From NCBI RefSeq assembly GCF_000719475.1, contig NZ_JOGO01000021.1, forward strand, positions 24,418 to 88,417: a stretch of 64,000 nucleotides of DNA, read 5' to 3'. The notes beneath the pieces are model-generated. The model worked only from the letters and a program-made list of their open reading frames with translations. It ran no database searches and was not told the origin of the DNA. How positions within the stretch are numbered: position 1 is the stretch's first letter; every line of letters begins with the position of its first letter. Source of the DNA: Streptomyces sp. NRRL F-5630. GTDB lineage: Bacteria; Actinomycetota; Actinomycetes; Streptomycetales; Streptomycetaceae. The translations under genes were made by a program, and so were the position numbers. Shown one piece after another: positions 25,475-34,728 of this stretch.

Positions 25475-25709
25475 GCCGCCGCCTCCGTGCCGTGAGGGAA
25501 GGGGGCGGCGCACGTACTACCGGACGATCCGTCCATTGCCGGAGAGGTTCACTCCTCTATTCGATGGGTCACCCGCGCCGGAAGAGGGCGCGGGCGGCGG
25601 CGGCACTCGGCGTGTGCCGCCCTACCAGATTAATCACGATTCCGTCCTGACGGGCAGGCCCGGGGGCCCGGATCGCACCGGGCGGCCGCGGGGCGTGCGG
25701 TCGGGGCGT

Positions 25710-26156
25710 TCAGTCGTGTACGGGGGTGTGCGCGTCGACGAGCGCGCTGAGGGCCCTGGCGTCGGAGACGGCCTTCTCCCGGGCGAGACCGGGCTGGATG
25801 CCGAGGACGGGCAGGCTGGTGCCGTCGCTGAGGTCGAGGAAGGCCCAGGGGTCGCCGCCGCGCAGCGTCACCCGGACGATCTGCGCCCAGCCGAGGGTAC
25901 GGCGGGTGGTGAGGTTCACGACGGTGACGCCCTCGGTGGTCGCGACGACCTTGGGCCGCGCGAGCAGGAAGCACACCCCGGCGAGCAGCACGGCGGTGAG
26001 CACGAAGCTCGCCGCCTCCCCGCCGCCGATCCCGAGCAGGCAGGCGATCGTCGTGATGACGACGAAGATCCCGATTCCGCACCCGATGAGGATGGCCCGG
26101 GTGAGGGAAGGACGGAAGGTCGCCGGGAGCGGGGGGAGGTCGGCGGGGGCGCTCAT
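25710..26156 (-). CDS. Membrane protein with bacterial PH-like domain
   Basis: This 148-residue protein has two hydrophobic segments in the first half (AILIGCGIGIFVVITTIACLLGIG and AASFVLTAVLLAGVCFLLARP) followed by a PH-type domain typical of small Streptomyces membrane proteins: VVATTEGVTVVNLTTRRTLGWAQIVRVTLRGGDPWAFLDLSDGTSLPVLGIQ. The function is unknown. ATG 26156 is chosen because the frame upstream overlaps the hisG end and reads as noise. It follows hisG by 112 bp in the same direction, so it may be the last gene of the his transcript, as I recall in other Streptomyces. Confidence 0.85.
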   Translation of the reverse strand: MSAPADLPPLPATFRPSLTRAILIGCGIGIFVVITTIACLLGIGGGEAASFVLTAVLLAGVCFLLARPKVVATTEGVTVVNLTTRRTLGWAQIVRVTLRGGDPWAFLDLSDGTSLPVLGIQPGLAREKAVSDARALSALVDAHTPVHD

Positions 26157-26268
26157 GCGGGGCACTCGTCTTTCGCGGAGGGACTGGCGCTGCGAGCATA
26201 CGGCACCGGAAATCCAGCCCCCTGCGGCGTTCGAGGAGCGGGGCGCGGGGCGGAGCCCCACGCTCCGG

Positions 26269-27117
26269 TCACAGCCGGCAGGCGTGGATCGCCGTCGTCA
26301 GGATGGCGCGCGCGCCGAGCCCGTACAGGTCGTCCATCACCTGCTGGGCGCCCTTCGTCGGCACCATGGCCCGTACGGCGACCCAGCCCTCGTGGTGGAG
26401 CGGCGAGACGGTGGGCGACTCCAGGCCGGGGGTGAGCGCGACGGCCTGCTCCAGGTGCTCGACGCGGCAGTCGTAGTCCATCATCACGTAGCCGCGGGCG
26501 ACGAGGACGCCCTGGAGGCGGCGCAGGAAGCGTTGCACGCGGGCGTCGTCGCTCTCCGCGCCGGTGCGGCGGATGACGACGGCCTCGGAGGTGAGGATCG
26601 GTTCGCCGATGACTTCGAGGCCCGCGTTGCGCAGCGACGTGCCCGTCTCGACGACGTCGGCGATGACCTGGGCGACGCCGAGTTCGATGGCGGTCTCGAC
26701 GGCGCCGTCGAGGTGGACGACGGAGGCGTCGATCCCGGCCTCTTCGAGGTGCCTGGCGACGATGCCCTCGTAGGAGGTCGCGATGGTGAGCCCGGGGAAG
26801 TCCTCGGGGCCCTCGGCGGTGCCGGGACGGGTCGCGAAGCGGAAGGTGGAGCGGGCGAAGCCGAGCGGCAGGATCTCCTCGGCGTCGGCGCCCGAGTCGA
26901 GGAGGAGGTCGCGCCCGGTGATGCCGATGTCCAGCCGGCCCGCACTCACGTAGAGGGCGATGTCGCGGGGGCGCAGGTAGAAGAACTCGACCTCGTTGGC
27001 CGGGTCGACCAGGACGAGTTCCTTCTGCTCGGTGCGCTGGCGGTAGCCGGCCTCATGGAGCATCGCCGACGCAGGTCCGGCGAGGGAACCCTTGTTGGGC
27101 AGGGCGATGCGCAGCAT
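26269..27117 (-). CDS. hisG: ATP phosphoribosyltransferase HisG, long form
   Basis: HisG catalyses the first step of histidine biosynthesis, joining ATP and PRPP. The 282-residue length marks the long, hexameric form with a C-terminal ACT-like regulatory domain for histidine feedback (about 205-282, ESPTVSPLHHEGWVAVRAMVPTKGAQQVMDDLYGLGARAILTTAIHACRL). Catalytic region motifs include LRIALPNKGSL, DIGITGRDLL and the PRPP loop DGAVETAIELGVAQVIADVVETGTSLRNAGL. ATG start. It lies 109 bp downstream of hisE in the same direction; the two first pathway enzymes are thus adjacent, apart from the main his operon, as is usual in actinobacteria. Confidence 0.97.
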   Translation of the reverse strand: MLRIALPNKGSLAGPASAMLHEAGYRQRTEQKELVLVDPANEVEFFYLRPRDIALYVSAGRLDIGITGRDLLLDSGADAEEILPLGFARSTFRFATRPGTAEGPEDFPGLTIATSYEGIVARHLEEAGIDASVVHLDGAVETAIELGVAQVIADVVETGTSLRNAGLEVIGEPILTSEAVVIRRTGAESDDARVQRFLRRLQGVLVARGYVMMDYDCRVEHLEQAVALTPGLESPTVSPLHHEGWVAVRAMVPTKGAQQVMDDLYGLGARAILTTAIHACRL

Positions 27118-27226
27118 GACGGTGACGTCCTTCTGTGGGTGACAAAGGGGTTGGGCCCGCGCCGGGCGGGCGCGCTTCGCGCGGGGGCGCGGGGGCCGTG
27201 CGGGGAAAGGGGAGCGTGGGCACGGC

Positions 27227-27499
27227 TCAGAGGTGCGCGTAGACCTCGTCGAGGGAGATGCCGCGCGCGACCATCATGACCTGCACGTGGTAGAGGAGTT
27301 GGGAGATCTCCTCGGCGGCGGCGTCCTTGCTCTCGTGCTCGGCGGCCATCCAGACCTCGGCGGCCTCCTCGACGACCTTCTTGCCGATGGCATGGACCCC
27401 CTTCTCCACCAGTTCGGCGGTGCGGGAGGTGGCCGGGTCGGCGTGCGCGGCCTTGTGCTGGAGCTCGGAGAACAGCTCTTCGAAGGTCTTCTGGGACAT
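27227..27499 (-). CDS. hisE: Phosphoribosyl-ATP pyrophosphohydrolase HisE
   Basis: This 90-residue, single-domain all-helical enzyme hydrolyses PR-ATP to PR-AMP in the second step of histidine biosynthesis. Signature residues are in [42 protein letters not shown], which carries the metal-binding acidic residues of the MazG-like fold. It is not fused to HisI. The ATG start lies close behind a hairpin (27523-27551) that separates it from ribH. hisG follows. The pair may be transcribed from read-through of the rib operon or from its own promoter inside the 99-bp gap. Confidence 0.96.
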   Translation of the reverse strand: MSQKTFEELFSELQHKAAHADPATSRTAELVEKGVHAIGKKVVEEAAEVWMAAEHESKDAAAEEISQLLYHVQVMMVARGISLDEVYAHL

Positions 27500-27522
27500 G
27501 GTTTCCTCACCATACGCGCCGC

Positions 27523-27551
27523 GGCGGCCCCGGAGCGAAGCCGGGGCCGCC
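27523..27551. terminator. Hairpin between ribH and hisE
   Basis: Perfect 11-bp arms at 27523-27533 and 27541-27551 with a 7-base loop lie 47 bp beyond the ribH stop in transcription direction, a probable end of the rib operon. Confidence 0.6.
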
Positions 27552-27598
27552 GTCTCTCATCATGCGGACGCGTCCGCCCGTGCCGGGGGCGCGGGGGC

Positions 27599-28084
27599 TC
27601 AGCGCCAGGGCTCGACGACGCCGCGCAGCACCGTCGCGGTGGCGACGGCGGCGGTGACGGCCTCGTGGCCCTTGTCCTCGGTGGACCCGGGCAGGCCCGC
27701 GCGGTCGAGCGCCTGCTCCTCGGTGTCGACGGTGAGGACGCCGAAGCCGACGGGCACGCCGGTGTCGACGGCGACCTGCGTGAGGCCCTGGGTGACGCCC
27801 TGGCACACGTACTCGAAGTGCGGGGTGCCGCCGCGCAGCACGACGCCGAGTGCCACCACGGCGTCGTAGCCGCGCGCGGCCATCGCCTTGGCGGCGACGG
27901 GGAGTTCGAAGCTGCCGGGGACGCGGATCAGGGTCGGCTCGCTGATGCCGAGTTCGGCGAGGGCGCGCAGGGCGCCGTCCGTGAGGCCCTTCATGATCTG
28001 CTCGTGCCACTGCGAGGCGATGACGGCGACGCGGAGGTCGCCGCAGTTCTTGACGTTCAGCTCGGGTGCGCCTTTACCGCTCAC
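27599..28084 (-). CDS. ribH: 6,7-dimethyl-8-ribityllumazine synthase RibH
   Basis: RibH condenses the ribityl pyrimidine with 3,4-dihydroxy-2-butanone 4-phosphate in the penultimate step of riboflavin synthesis. The 161-residue protein shows the family motifs [25 protein letters not shown] (phosphate and substrate binding), [25 protein letters not shown] with the catalytic His, and [20 protein letters not shown]. It is a soluble enzyme expected to form icosahedral or pentameric shells. ATG start. It is the last rib gene, 54 bp after ribAB, under the FMN riboswitch at the head of the operon. Confidence 0.96.
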   Translation of the reverse strand: MSGKGAPELNVKNCGDLRVAVIASQWHEQIMKGLTDGALRALAELGISEPTLIRVPGSFELPVAAKAMAARGYDAVVALGVVLRGGTPHFEYVCQGVTQGLTQVAVDTGVPVGFGVLTVDTEEQALDRAGLPGSTEDKGHEAVTAAVATATVLRGVVEPWR

Positions 28085-28138
28085 GCGCTGCTCCTCGGTA
28101 GATGGGGTCCATGGGGTGTACGGGGTTCGGGTACCCGG

Positions 28139-29481
<1,343 letters not shown>

Positions 29482-29485
<4 letters not shown>

Positions 29486-30138
29486 GCGGGGGCTCCTTCC
29501 GGGGCGACTTCCGGGGCCGCGTTCGGGCGCGAGCGCAGCCACCAGTCGCGCAGGCCCCACAGGACGAGCGCGAGGTAGATCACGTAGACGAGGCCGGAGA
29601 AGGCGAGCCCGCTGGTGAAGGCGAGCGGGACGCCGACGACATCGACGAGCAGCCAGGCGGCCCAGAACTCGACGAGTCCCTTCGCCTGGGCGACCATCGC
29701 GGCCAGGGTGCCCACGAAGATGTAGGCGTCCGGCCAGGGGTTCCACGAGAGGCCGGGCACGGCGGCGAAGAGGCCGCCGACCGCGAGGGTGCCGAGCGCG
29801 GTGCCGCCGAGGAGCAGTCCGCGTTCGCGCCAGGTGGCGAAGCGCACGGCGAGGCTGCCGTCCTGCGCGGCTCTGCTGCCCCTGGTCCACTGCCGCCAGC
29901 CCCACAGGGCGACGACGATGACGAGGAGTTGTTTGCCGACGCCTCCGCTGAGGTGCGCGGAGAGGTAGGCGGCGACGAGGACGACACCGGAGAGGAACTG
30001 GGCGGGCCAGGTCCACACCGAGCGGCGCCAGCCGAGGGCGAGGGCGAGCAGCCCGATCGTGTTGCCGACCGCGTCGGACCAGATGACGTGCTGTCCGAAG
30101 ACGGTGAACGCCTCGGTGTTGAGCTGGTCGAACATCAC
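29482..30138 (-). CDS. ribM: RibM, riboflavin transporter of the PnuC family
   Basis: This 218-residue protein of the PnuC family has about six to seven hydrophobic segments: [45 protein letters not shown], then WRQWTRG and a final [17 protein letters not shown]. PnuC proteins facilitate uptake of nicotinamide riboside, but the homologue inside FMN-riboswitch-controlled rib operons of Streptomyces davawensis and Corynebacterium (RibM, also PnuX) is a characterised riboflavin/roseoflavin facilitator. The operon position here therefore argues for riboflavin. It overlaps both neighbours by four bases (ATGA at each junction), so translation of ribE-ribM-ribAB is coupled. Confidence 0.88.
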
Positions 30139-30755
30139 CCCTCCTGTGCGGGCTGTTCGGGGGCCGTCCCGTACCGGAGCATCCGCTCGACGTACTTCGC
30201 GAGGACGTCGACCTCCAGGTTGACGGGAGCGCCGGGCTGCTTGTGGCCGAGCGTGGTGAGGGCGAGCGTGGTCGGGATGAGGCTCACGCTGAAGGTGTCC
30301 TCGGTGACGTCCACGACGGTGAGGCTGATGCCGTCGACGGTGATGGAGCCCTTCTCCACGACGTAGCGCGCGAGGTCGCCCGGCAGGGACACGGTGACGA
30401 GTTCCCAGTGCGCGGAGGGCTCGCGGCGCAGGATCGTGCCGGTGCCGTCGACGTGGCCCTGGACGATGTGGCCGCCGAGGCGACCGCCGACCGGGGTGGG
30501 GCGTTCGAGGTTGACGCGGGAGCCGGGGGCGAGGGCGCCGAGGCTGGAGCGCTTGAGTGTCTCGGCCATGACGTCGGCGGTGAACTCGGCGCCCTCGTGC
30601 TCGACGACGGTGAGACAGACGCCGTTGACGGCGATGGAGTCGCCGTGGCGGGCACCCTCGGTGACGACGGGGCCGCGCAGCCGGAAGCGGGAGGCGTCGG
30701 CGAGTTCCTCGACCGCGACGACCTCACCCAGTTCTTCGACGATTCCGGTGAACAC
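30135..30755 (-). CDS. ribE: Riboflavin synthase alpha chain RibE
   Basis: RibE dismutates two 6,7-dimethyl-8-ribityllumazine molecules to riboflavin. The 206-residue protein shows the expected internal duplication of the lumazine-binding domain: [17 protein letters not shown] through [36 protein letters not shown], then [15 protein letters not shown] through [30 protein letters not shown]. The GTG start ([10 protein letters not shown]) is chosen because the family begins MFTGIVEE; the longer open frame is a shadow of ribD. One base separates it from the end of ribD, and its stop overlaps the ribM start. Confidence 0.96.
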   Translation of the reverse strand: MFTGIVEELGEVVAVEELADASRFRLRGPVVTEGARHGDSIAVNGVCLTVVEHEGAEFTADVMAETLKRSSLGALAPGSRVNLERPTPVGGRLGGHIVQGHVDGTGTILRREPSAHWELVTVSLPGDLARYVVEKGSITVDGISLTVVDVTEDTFSVSLIPTTLALTTLGHKQPGAPVNLEVDVLAKYVERMLRYGTAPEQPAQEG

Positions 30756-30756
30756 T

Positions 30757-31851
30757 TCAGCGCTCCTTGGGTGCGGTGGTGGGGACGGCGGTGATCCGCA
30801 GGTCGGGTCCGAGCCGCGTGGTCTCGCGCACGTCGAGCCGCAACGCGGCGGTGAGGGTGGCAATTCCCGCTTCGGTGAGGGCCGCGGGCCCGGCGCCGAG
30901 CAGGACGGGGGCGAGGTAGCCGACGACGCGGTCGGTGTACCCGGCGGCGACGAAGGAGCCGGCGAGGCGGGCGCCGCCCTCCAGGAGGACGCCGCGCACG
31001 TCGCGGGCGTACAGCGCGGCGAGGAGGGCGGTGAGATCCAGCCCGCCGTGCGCGGCGCGCGGCAGGCGCAGCAGTTCGGCGTCGTGCGCGGGGGCCGGGG
31101 CGTCCTCGGCGAGGGCGACGAGGGTCGGGGCGGCGGCGTCGAGGACGCGTGCCCCGTTCCGTACCGCCGTGCCCTCGGTGTCGAGGACGACGCGCAGCGG
31201 CTGGGGCGCCCCGGGAACGCCGCGGACGGCGAGGTGGGGGTCGTCGGTGCGGGCGGTGCCGGAGCCGACGAGGACGGCGTCGCACGTGGCGCGCAGGCGG
31301 TGGACGTCGGCGCGGGCCTCGGGCGAGGTGATCCAGCGGCTCGTGCCGTCCCGCGCGGCGATGCGGCCGTCGAGGCTCGCGGCGTACTTCCAGGTGACGT
31401 GCGGGCGGCCGAGGCGGGCCGCGGTGAGCCAGGCGGCGTTGACGTCGGCGGCCTCGGCCTCCAGGAGTCCGTGCTCGACGTCGACGCCCGCGGCCCGGAG
31501 GGTGTCGGCGCCGCCGGTGGCCTGGGCCGTGGGGTCGGCGACCGCGTAGACGACGCGGCGGACACCGGCCGCGATCAGGGCGCGGGAGCAGGGCCCCGTA
31601 CGCCCGGTGTGGTCGCAGGGTTCGAGGGTGACGAGCGCGGTGCCGCCCCTGGCCCGCTCCCCCGCCGCGCGCAGCGCGTGGATCTCCGCGTGGGGGCCGC
31701 CCGCGCGCTGGTGCCACCCGCCTCCGGCGACCTCGCCGGAGGCGTCGAGCACGACGCAGCCGACGACGGGGTTGGGGCGGGTGCGGCCGAGGCCGCGGGC
31801 GGCGAGGGCGATCGCCTCGCACATGGCGGCGGTTTCGGCTGCGGTGGCCAC
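30757..31851 (-). CDS. ribD: Bifunctional pyrimidine deaminase/reductase RibD
   Basis: This 364-residue enzyme catalyses the second and third steps of the pyrimidine branch of riboflavin synthesis. The N-terminal cytidine-deaminase-like domain has zinc and catalytic motifs HAEIHAL and LEPCDHTGRTGPC. The C-terminal reductase domain (about 150-360) contains KYAASLDGRIA, VGSGTARTDDPHL and a NADPH-binding GGARLAGSFVAAG. The GTG at 31851 is preferred because a perfect AGGAGG lies upstream; an ATG 23 codons earlier is not supported. It is the first gene of the operon, following an FMN riboswitch that ends about 158 nt upstream. Confidence 0.95.
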   Translation of the reverse strand: MATAAETAAMCEAIALAARGLGRTRPNPVVGCVVLDASGEVAGGGWHQRAGGPHAEIHALRAAGERARGGTALVTLEPCDHTGRTGPCSRALIAAGVRRVVYAVADPTAQATGGADTLRAAGVDVEHGLLEAEAADVNAAWLTAARLGRPHVTWKYAASLDGRIAARDGTSRWITSPEARADVHRLRATCDAVLVGSGTARTDDPHLAVRGVPGAPQPLRVVLDTEGTAVRNGARVLDAAAPTLVALAEDAPAPAHDAELLRLPRAAHGGLDLTALLAALYARDVRGVLLEGGARLAGSFVAAGYTDRVVGYLAPVLLGAGPAALTEAGIATLTAALRLDVRETTRLGPDLRITAVPTTAPKER

Positions 31852-32009
31852 CGGGTCCTCCTGCCTCTCGGGCACGGACTCCGGGGCGCTGTCGCGAGGA
31901 CAGGCTTGGTACGGACGCACACGGACGCGGGGAGCGCCGGACGCGGACCGGGCGACGCCGAAAGACGACGGCCCGGCCTACGGCGGCGCACTGCTGCGTG
32001 CGACCCGCC

Positions 32010-32136
32010 GCGCACTGCCTCCCATCCGGACTTTCACCGTCGGTCCAGGAGTTCCACCTGGTCAACCGCTCACTGGAAGCGAGCGGGTCGCGGACTGTTA
32101 CCGCCGGTTCGGAATTACACCGACCCCGGAGTGCGC
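32010..32136 (-). promoter_or_regulatory. FMN riboswitch (RFN element) of the rib operon
   Basis: Read on the minus strand, the closing stem P1 pairs GCGCACT (32136-32130) with AGTGCGC (32016-32010). The conserved RFN cores are present: GGTGTAATTCCGAACCGGCG near 32121-32102, and CCGACGGTGAAAGTCCGGAT near 32044-32025. It lies between the divergent ECF sigma gene and ribD. The 158-nt stretch to the ribD start carries a CGGCGG/CCGCCG hairpin that begins inside the P1 3' arm and could be mutually exclusive with it, but I cannot say whether control is at transcription or translation. The whole gene-free stretch is 31852-32250. Confidence 0.95.
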
Positions 32137-32250
32137 TGTTGCTGGTACGCGCACCAGTGTGCCACGCCGGGAAGGGGGGCGCGGGGTGGGATGACTCACA
32201 GCGAGGGCGGGATGACGCGACGCGAGGGCGCGCGGTGGCACGCTGAGCGC

Positions 32251-33147
32251 GTGATCACGGATTCTGTACGGGAGTTCGAGACGGAGCGGCCGCGGTTGTT
32301 CGGGCTCGCCTACCGGATGCTGGGGTCGGCGCAGGAGGCCGAGGACGTGGTGCAGGAGGCGTACCTGCGCTGGGCGGGCACCGACCGGGCGGCGGTGCGT
32401 ACGCCCGCGGCCTGGCTCACCACGACGGTGACGCGCCTGTGCCTGACGGTCCTCGACTCGGCGCGGGCGCGGCGGGAGCGGTACGTGGGTCCGTGGCTGC
32501 CGGAACCTGTGCTGACCTCGGGCGGGGCGCTCGGGCCGATGGAGAGCTCGGAACAGCGCGAGGAGGTGTCCTCGGCGCTGCTGCTCCTGCTCGAACGGCT
32601 GAGCCCTCCGGAGCGCGCGGTGTACGTGCTGCGCCACGCCTTCGGGTACGGGCACCGCGAGATCGCCGGCATGCTCGGGCTCTCCGAGCCGGGCGCCCGC
32701 CAGCACCTGCGGCGCGCGCGGGCGCGGCTCGCGGAGGAACGGGCCAGGTACGCGGTGGAGAGCGAGCGGCAGCGGGCCCTCGTGGAGACGTTCCTCGCCG
32801 CCTCGCGCGCGGGCGACGTGCGGGAACTGGTGTCGCTGCTCGCCGAGGAAGTGAGCTGGTGGTCGGACGGTGGCGGCAGGGTGTCCGCGGCCCGGAAGAT
32901 CGTCGTGGGCCGCGAGCGGGTGACGGGGCTGCTCCGGAAGGCGCTGGAGAAGGGGCTCGTGGGCGCGGAGTTCCGGCCCGCGGAGATCAACGGGGAGGCG
33001 GCGCTGGTGATCTTCGCGGACGGACGGCTCGCCGGGGTCGTGCAGATCTCGGGCGGGGCCGAGGGGATCACGCAGATCCGGGCGGTGCTGAACCCGGAGA
33101 AACTCACTTATCTGGCCGGGCAGTTGGGAGCGGAGGGGGTGGGCTGA
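32251..33147 (+). CDS. ECF41-type sigma factor with SnoaL-like C-terminal domain
   Basis: This 298-residue extracytoplasmic-function sigma factor has region 2 in FETERPRLFGLAYRMLGSAQEAEDVVQEAYLRW (10-41) and region 4 in RLSPPERAVYVLRHAFGYGHREIAGMLGLSEPGARQHLRRARARL (116-160). The C-terminal SnoaL-like extension (170-298) controls activity in this group in place of a separate anti-sigma factor. Three hallmark motifs of ECF41 are present: WLPEP (82-86), DGGGR (206-210, usually DGGGK) and NPEKL (281-285, usually NPDKL). The GTG start appears leaderless (CACGCT six bases upstream); ATG codons further upstream are possible. No adjacent carboxymuconolactone decarboxylase/oxidoreductase/epimerase target gene is seen, unusual for ECF41. 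Confidence 0.92.
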   Translation: MITDSVREFETERPRLFGLAYRMLGSAQEAEDVVQEAYLRWAGTDRAAVRTPAAWLTTTVTRLCLTVLDSARARRERYVGPWLPEPVLTSGGALGPMESSEQREEVSSALLLLLERLSPPERAVYVLRHAFGYGHREIAGMLGLSEPGARQHLRRARARLAEERARYAVESERQRALVETFLAASRAGDVRELVSLLAEEVSWWSDGGGRVSAARKIVVGRERVTGLLRKALEKGLVGAEFRPAEINGEAALVIFADGRLAGVVQISGGAEGITQIRAVLNPEKLTYLAGQLGAEGVG

Positions 33148-33308
33148 CGGGCGGCCGGGAGGAGCCGGCCGCCTCGCGCGGCAGGGGTCCGGGGCAGCAC
33201 CCCCTGCCCGCCGCGCCCGAAGTCGGGGGCAGCGCCCTGCCCGTCGAGCCGGAGATCGGGGACGACGCCTGCCCGCCGCGCCACGGACCGCCCCCCTCCC
33301 CCACGGCC

Positions 33309-34628
33309 TCACCCCCCGAACAGCTCCTCCTGCGCGTGGTCCAGCGCCATCAGCAGCGCTCCGCGCAGGACCGCTCCGCCCCCCAGCGCCGTCGGGCGCA
33401 CCTCCGTGGCCAGCGGGGTGAGGTGGGCGAGGCGGGACGCGACGCGGGCGGCCAGGACCGTGCCGCCCGCGCGGCCCGTCTCCCCGCCGAGGAGGACGCA
33501 GCCGGGGTCGAGGACCGCGACGACGGAGGCGACGCCGAGGACCACCTGGTCCGCGAGGGCGTCGAGGAAGGCGTCCGCCCGCGCCCGTACCGCCGCCGTC
33601 GGCGCCTCCGCCTCCCGGACCGCGCGCCGCACGAGCGCCGCCGCGGGGGGCTCGTGCGGGGCGGCACCGGCCACGAGGCCGTGCCGCGCGGCGAGTTCCT
33701 CGACTGCCGCCGAGGAGGCGAGGGAGTGGTAGCCGCCCTCACAGCTGTCCCGACCGGGCAGCACCCGCGTGCCCGGGACGGGCAGGAAACCGATCTCGCC
33801 CGTCCCTCCCGAGGCGCCCCGGCGTAGCGCGCCGTCGAGGACGACCGCCGCGCCGACGCCGTGGCCGAGCCAGAGGAGGACGAAGGTGTCGCGGTCGCGG
33901 GCGGCGCCCGCGCGCAGTTCGGCGACGGCGGCGAGGTTGGTCTCGTTCTCGACGAGGACAGTGCCCGCGAGGCGCTCCCGCAGGACGGGCACGAGCGCCC
34001 GGTGCCAGGGCGGCAGCCCCGTGCTGTCGCGCAGCTCCCCCGTGCCCGGCGTGACGAGCCCGGGCGCCCCGACCCCCACAGCACGCAGTTCGGGCACCCC
34101 CGCGCGGGCCGCCGTGTCGGCGAGGAGATCCACCGCGCGGGCGACGGCCGCCTCGGTGCTCGCGGCGGGATCGACGGGCGCGGAGGACTCGGCGAGCGTC
34201 GCGCCGAGGAGGTCGGTGACGAGGACGGAGACGCTGTGGGTGCGCACGTCGAGCCCCGCGAGGTGGGCGCGGTCCGCGACGATCCCGTAGATCCGCGCGT
34301 TGGGACCGCGCCTGCGCTGCTCCGAGGCCCCGACGACCTCGATGAGCCCGGCGGCCCCGAGCCGTTCCACGAGGTCGGCGACGCTCGGGCGGGAGAGGCC
34401 GGTGAGTTCCTTGAGGCGCGCGGCGGTGAGCGGGCCGTGCTCCTGGAGGAGGCGCAGCGCGAGCCGGTCGTTGATGGCGCGGGCCGTACTCGGTGAGGCG
34501 GGCGCGGGGTGCGCCGCCGTGCCGGGCCGGGCGGGCGTGTCCGGTACGGAACCGGCGTGTTCCTGGGGTGGTGAGGCGGTCACGGGCTGGGCCCCCTTCC
34601 CTCGCGGGTCGGTCCGCATCATAATCAT
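33309..34628 (-). CDS. ROK family transcriptional repressor
   Basis: This 439-residue protein starts with a disordered Pro/Ala tail, then a winged helix-turn-helix (about 50-105, LALRLLQEHGPLTAARLKELTGLSRPSVADLVERLGAAGLIEVVG) and a ROK sugar-kinase-like domain (VGVGAPGLVTPGTGELRDSTGLPPW, VENETNLAAVAE, WLGHGVGAAVVLDG). The zinc motif CxCGxxGCxE of ROK kinases is not conserved, so it is likely a sugar- or metabolite-responsive regulator without kinase activity. The start is ATG 34628, with ATG codons at 34622 and 34619 as alternatives. It is divergent from an MFS gene across a perfect palindrome that nearly touches its start, suggesting autorepression. Confidence 0.9.
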   Translation of the reverse strand: MIMMRTDPRGKGAQPVTASPPQEHAGSVPDTPARPGTAAHPAPASPSTARAINDRLALRLLQEHGPLTAARLKELTGLSRPSVADLVERLGAAGLIEVVGASEQRRRGPNARIYGIVADRAHLAGLDVRTHSVSVLVTDLLGATLAESSAPVDPAASTEAAVARAVDLLADTAARAGVPELRAVGVGAPGLVTPGTGELRDSTGLPPWHRALVPVLRERLAGTVLVENETNLAAVAELRAGAARDRDTFVLLWLGHGVGAAVVLDGALRRGASGGTGEIGFLPVPGTRVLPGRDSCEGGYHSLASSAAVEELAARHGLVAGAAPHEPPAAALVRRAVREAEAPTAAVRARADAFLDALADQVVLGVASVVAVLDPGCVLLGGETGRAGGTVLAARVASRLAHLTPLATEVRPTALGGGAVLRGALLMALDHAQEELFGG

Positions 34629-34630
34629 CC

Positions 34631-34655
34631 ACTATCAGGAAGGCTTCCTGATAGT
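34631..34655. promoter_or_regulatory. 25-bp perfect palindrome, probable ROK operator
   Basis: ACTATCAGGAAG (34631-34642), one central G, then CTTCCTGATAGT (34644-34655): 12-bp perfect inverted arms in an AT-rich patch. It lies 2 bp upstream of the ROK start and 73 bp before the MFS start, the right place to control both. Confidence 0.8.
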
Positions 34656-34728
34656 TTCACGTGGCTTCATACGTCGCGATGTCACACAGCCGTCCGCAGC
34701 AGCGGCGCGGTGCTGCGGGAGGGACCAC

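Noticed and set aside
31852..32009. Intrinsic terminator in the expression platform of the FMN riboswitch
   Set aside because: Only a 6-7-bp CGGCGG stem and no T-run are visible, not enough to claim transcription termination.
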